This document shows positions 60,962-64,000 of a DNA stretch of 64,000 bases, piece by piece. The notes under the pieces were generated by a model that was given only the letters and a program-made list of their open reading frames with translations, did no database searches and had not been told where the DNA came from. Source of the DNA: JBFMCT01 sp046565765 (GTDB taxonomy: Bacteria; Actinomycetota; Acidimicrobiia; Acidimicrobiales; AC-14); NCBI GenBank assembly GCA_046565765.1, contig JBKHXX010000026.1, positions 1 through 64,000 on the forward strand. The letters are read 5' to 3'. The position numbers were made by a program, and so were the translations under genes. Positions within the stretch are counted from its first letter, which is position 1. Each line of letters opens with the position of its first letter.

Positions 60962-61818
60962 CCCACCGTCACCCCCTCGGGTCTCGCCGCGGGGACGGGC
61001 AGCGCCTGGCCTCCCGGGTCGTTGCCGCCGCCCCGGGTGCCCGGGGGCGTGGGGCCCTGCTCCTGTTCCTCCTGCTGCTGCTGGGCCACGAAGGCCTGGA
61101 ACTGCTCCGGCTCCACCACCTCCACGGTGAACGTCATGTCGCTGTGGTCGAGCCCGCAGAACTCGGCGCACACCCCCCCGAACGTGCCGGTGCGGGTGGG
61201 CGTGACGTCGAGGCGGTTGACGTGGTTGGGGATGACGTCCCGCTTGATGAGGAACCCCGGCACCCAGAAGGCGTGGATGACGTCGGGAGAGTGGAGGGTC
61301 AGGCGGGCGGCGGCGTCGACGGGGAGGACCATGGTGGGGGGGTCGAGCGACGTCCCCACGACGGTGATGCCCTCGGTCAGGTAGCGGAAGCGCCAGCCCC
61401 ACTGGAAACCGGTGACCTCGATACGGAGGTCCGGCTCGGGGGCCAGGCGGTTGACCTCGCGTTGGGTCAGCATGGTGGCGGCGAACAGCACGGCCACGAT
61501 CACCAGCGGCACGGCCGTGTAGAACAGCTCGAGGCGGACGTGCTCGAAGAAGGTGGCGGGGTCACGCCCCTCCCGCACGCGGTAGCGCACCAGCGCCCAG
61601 CCGATGAGGACGACGACCAGGGTGCCCACGGCCACCGCCGCCCAGAACAGGATGCGCCACAGGTCGAGGACCGCCTCCCCCTGGGCGGTGGCCGCGTCGG
61701 GCGCGCCGAACCGGCTGCTGCACGCCGTCCCCCCGAGCGCCGACGCCACCAGCAGGAGACGGCGCCGGGCGGGGTGCCACTGGGGCCGGATGCCGATGAC
61801 GGGCAGCCTATAGACCAC
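60958..61818 (-). CDS. ctaC: Cytochrome c oxidase subunit II
   Basis: A protein of about 286 aa with a basic N-terminus and lipoprotein-like signal (ALGGTAC), two membrane helices and a CuA domain. The CuA ligands are His in LHSPDVIHAFW and the CAEFCGLDHSDM set. It accepts electrons from the bc1/QcrC side. The start is uncertain: a GTG at 61818 is used, but the frame is open to 61929, and a -10-like TATAGG lies within the first codons. A Gln/Glu-rich, then Gly/Pro-rich, tail follows the CuA domain. Confidence 0.9.
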   Translation of the reverse strand: MVYRLPVIGIRPQWHPARRRLLLVASALGGTACSSRFGAPDAATAQGEAVLDLWRILFWAAVAVGTLVVVLIGWALVRYRVREGRDPATFFEHVRLELFYTAVPLVIVAVLFAATMLTQREVNRLAPEPDLRIEVTGFQWGWRFRYLTEGITVVGTSLDPPTMVLPVDAAARLTLHSPDVIHAFWVPGFLIKRDVIPNHVNRLDVTPTRTGTFGGVCAEFCGLDHSDMTFTVEVVEPEQFQAFVAQQQQEEQEQGPTPPGTRGGGNDPGGQALPVPAARPEGVTVG

Positions 61819-61865
61819 GGGACCGGTCGCCGACCGCCAGCACTGCGCCCCCTGCGCACGACGAG

Positions 61866-61871
61866 TAGGCT
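61866..61871 (+). promoter_or_regulatory. Possible -10 box TAGGCT of the Ig-like protein gene
   Basis: TAGGCT is an actinobacterial TANNNT-type -10 in the 113-nt gap to ctaC, about 60 nt before the TTG start. GGAGG (61890) and a 12-codon frame starting at GTG 61904 lie between and may form a short leader peptide. No -35 is clear. Confidence 0.3.
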
Positions 61872-61931
61872 CCCCGCCGTTCCCGGGCTGGAGGCGGCAA
61901 TCGGTGGATCGGCAAGGCGGGTCGCGCACCG

Positions 61932-64000
61932 TTGACCCCTGAGGCGGGCCGGCGACCGGAGCGGGCGGCGGTCATCGTCGCCGTGCTCGCCATGCTGGCG
62001 TGGGCGGCCGCCCCCTGGCAGGCACGGGCCGCCAGCCCGACCCTCACCGCCCAGGCTTCGCCGTCGGGATTCCCAGTGGGCGTCGCCATCTTCGACTTCG
62101 CCACCCTGAGCGGGGGCGAGAACCCCACCGGCACCATCACCTACGAGCTCTACGGCCCCGACAACGCCACCTGCTCGGGCGCGCCCATCTTCACGTCGAC
62201 CAAGCCCGTCTCCGGCAACGGCAACTACCAGTCGGATTCCTTCACCACCCAGCAGGCGGGCACCTACCGCTGGATCGCTCGCTACAGCGGTGACGCCAAC
62301 AACACGCCCGTGGCCACCGCCTGCTCCGACCCCGCCCAAGCCACGGCCGTGGCCAAGGCGGTCCCCACCATGAGCATCCAGGCCTCCCCGGTGGCCATCG
62401 GCGGCGAGGTGCGCTCCACCGCCACCCTGTCGGGCGGCGCCGGGCCCAACGGGCCCACCGGCACCATCACCTTCGAGTTGTTCGGCCCCAACAACCTGGT
62501 CTGCGCCGACCCGCCGGTCTTCACCGCCACGGTGCCCGTGTCCGGCAACGGGCCCTACACCTCGCCGCCGTTCATCCCGCCGGCTCCCGGCACCTACCAG
62601 TGGGTCGCCACCTACAGCGGCGACGCCAACAACGTCGCCACGGGCACGATCTGCGCCGACCCGGCGGCGGCGGTGGTCGTGCCGCCCGGCCTGGTCGTCC
62701 CCACCCTCACCGCCACCGCCTCACCGAGCGTGCCGCTGGGCGGCCAGGTCACCGACACCGCCACCCTGAGTGGCACCGTGGCCGGCTCGGGCACGATCCG
62801 CTTCGACCTGTACGGGCCGGGCGACACGACCTGCGCCGGCCCGCCCGTGTTCACCAGCACTCGGGCGGTGGCCGGCAACGGGACCTACACCTCCGAGCCG
62901 TTCACCCCCACCGCCCCCGGCACCTACCGCTGGCGCGCCACCTACAGCGGCGACGTCGCCCACCAGGCGGTGAGCACCCCCTGCGGCGCCCCGGGCCAGA
63001 GCGTCACCGTGACGAGCACCACCACGACACCGCCCACGACATCCACGCCGACCACCGCGCCCCCGACCACCGTGCCGCCCACCACCGTGCCGCCCACCAC
63101 CGTGCCCACGACCCCCACCACCTCGCCGCCCACCAGCGGCCCGTCCACGTCGTCGCCCACCACCACGCCCCCCACCACGGGGGCGACCAGCAGCGTCCCG
63201 CCGACCACCGGCCCGGCGCCGCCCACCACCTCGCCGCCGACCACCGGACCCACCACCACCACGCCGCCCACCACCACGCCGTCCACGACCACGCCCCCCA
63301 CCAGCGCGCCGACGACGACCACGTCGACCACGCGGCCCCCCACCACCGCGCCGCCGGCGATCACCACCACCTCGTCCACCACGACCACGTCGAGCACCGT
63401 CGCCGTCGGCCCCCGCGTGGCGCTGGACACCACCCCCGACCCGCCGTCGCTGCCCGAGGAGGGCGGCACGTTCACCTACGGGGTGGCGGTGACCAACACC
63501 GGCACCGAGCCGGTCCGCATCGTCTCCCTCCTCGACAGCGTCTACGGCGACCTCACCACCCGCCCCGGCTCAACCTGCTCGAGCGCGCCGAACACGGTCC
63601 TCGACCCGGGCGAGACCTACCGCTGCTCGTTCACCGCCACCGTGACCGGAGAGGCGGGCGTGGCGGCGACCAACACCGTCCGCGTCACCGTCGTCGACGC
63701 CCAGGGCAGGCAGGCCACCGCCCAGGCCACCACCAGCGTGCGCCTCACCGACGTGCCGCCCAAGGTCGACGTCGACGTCACGGTGAGCCCCCCGCAGGTG
63801 CCCGAACCGGGTGGCTCCGTCACGTACACGGTCATCGTGACCAACACCAGCAACCCCGAGACCGTGACCATCACCTCCCTGCGCAGCGACCCCCACGGCG
63901 ACCTGGCCGGCCGGGGCACGTGCCGCACGGGAGTGGTGCTCGATCCCGGCGACACCTTCATCTGCTCCTTGACGGCCACCGTCTCCGCCAACGCGGGGGC
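61932..64000 (+). CDS. Secreted Ig-like repeat protein (3' end beyond window)
   Basis: A TTG at 61932 gives a fitting signal peptide (RRPERAAVIVAVLAMLAW...ARA|A); 689 codons are visible and the frame is open at the edge. Three Ig-like repeats of about 105 residues follow, each starting (P)T(L/M)(T/S)xxASP and containing G-T-I-x-(Y/F)-x-L-(Y/F)-G-P-(D/N/G), a Cys, and AGTY-(R/Q)-W-x-A-x-YSGD. A Pro/Thr stalk of about 135 residues (63003-63405) then leads to DUF11/CARDB-like repeats (VTNTGTEPV, GETYRCSF; VTNTSNPET, GDTFICSL). I infer a cell-surface or adhesion protein with paired Cys disulfides. Confidence 0.8.
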   Translation, partial: MTPEAGRRPERAAVIVAVLAMLAWAAAPWQARAASPTLTAQASPSGFPVGVAIFDFATLSGGENPTGTITYELYGPDNATCSGAPIFTSTKPVSGNGNYQSDSFTTQQAGTYRWIARYSGDANNTPVATACSDPAQATAVAKAVPTMSIQASPVAIGGEVRSTATLSGGAGPNGPTGTITFELFGPNNLVCADPPVFTATVPVSGNGPYTSPPFIPPAPGTYQWVATYSGDANNVATGTICADPAAAVVVPPGLVVPTLTATASPSVPLGGQVTDTATLSGTVAGSGTIRFDLYGPGDTTCAGPPVFTSTRAVAGNGTYTSEPFTPTAPGTYRWRATYSGDVAHQAVSTPCGAPGQSVTVTSTTTTPPTTSTPTTAPPTTVPPTTVPPTTVPTTPTTSPPTSGPSTSSPTTTPPTTGATSSVPPTTGPAPPTTSPPTTGPTTTTPPTTTPSTTTPPTSAPTTTTSTTRPPTTAPPAITTTSSTTTTSSTVAVGPRVALDTTPDPPSLPEEGGTFTYGVAVTNTGTEPVRIVSLLDSVYGDLTTRPGSTCSSAPNTVLDPGETYRCSFTATVTGEAGVAATNTVRVTVVDAQGRQATAQATTSVRLTDVPPKVDVDVTVSPPQVPEPGGSVTYTVIVTNTSNPETVTITSLRSDPHGDLAGRGTCRTGVVLDPGDTFICSLTATVSANAG

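Noticed and set aside
62942..63991. Minus-strand frames with VVGG/VVDVV repeats (62942-63475, 63617-63991)
   Set aside because: They are the antisense of the Pro/Thr stalk and Ig-like coding region of the plus-strand secreted protein.

Overview
This window comes from a very GC-rich actinobacterium. Three things point there: leaderless or near-leaderless genes with TANNNT-type -10 boxes, an actinobacterial ctaE-qcrC-qcrA-qcrB cluster, and a DUF3151 gene. A complete alpha-carboxysome/form IA RuBisCO operon suggests an autotrophic or mixotrophic member of the Acidimicrobiia; that rank is inference. No rRNA, tRNA, CRISPR array, insertion sequence or phage gene was seen.

Region 1 (1-28658, + strand) holds four consecutive exported proteins. 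Each ends in an LAxTG-type sorting signal, a hydrophobic segment and a basic tail. Two are giants: at least 3592 aa (cut by the left edge) and about 5592 aa. Both are built from tandem Gly/Ala/Ser/Thr/Asp-rich units. The other two are small (182 and 153 aa) and consist mainly of the module found at the C-terminus of the giants: 12-residue repeats plus a Cys pair. No sortase gene is in the window.

Region 2 (28761-36299, + strand) is housekeeping and respiration: a secreted TIM-barrel-like protein, DUF3151, acylphosphatase, a cupredoxin lipoprotein, then cytochrome oxidase subunit III and the cytochrome bc1 complex (ctaE-qcrC-qcrA-qcrB), and an unrecognised lipoprotein.

Region 3 (49285 down to 36324, - strand) is one carbon-fixation operon. 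Its order is cbbL, cbbS, a 72-aa mini-CsoS2, csoS2, csoSCA, csoS4A, csoS4B, csoS1, acRAF, an 88-aa disordered protein, a Nudix/TMP-synthase-like fusion, dabB and dabA. Most junctions are 1-8 nt overlaps or gaps. A divergent LysR gene (cbbR, 49582-50511) and a promoter with TNA-N7-TNA boxes sit at the head. In the expected scheme, DabAB accumulates bicarbonate, the shell (CsoS1/CsoS4) and scaffold (CsoS2) package RuBisCO, CsoSCA makes CO2 inside, and acRAF assists RuBisCO assembly.

Region 4 (50565-54565, - strand) has a TadG-like membrane-anchored protein, an ECF sigma factor with an overlapping putative anti-sigma gene, and an Ala/Pro-rich exported or membrane protein.

Region 5 (54802-58735) looks like a RiPP-type peptide locus. 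It has a 98-aa precursor-like protein with a nitrile-hydratase/Nif11-like leader and an aromatic tail, a SagB-type dehydrogenase, a cytoplasmic subtilisin-like protease and an M15-like peptidase. A convergent 101-aa protein resembles a subtilisin propeptide.

Region 6 (58897-64000) carries ctaC-ctaD-ctaF for cytochrome oxidase (- strand). Divergent from it is a secreted Ig-like repeat protein that runs off the right edge.
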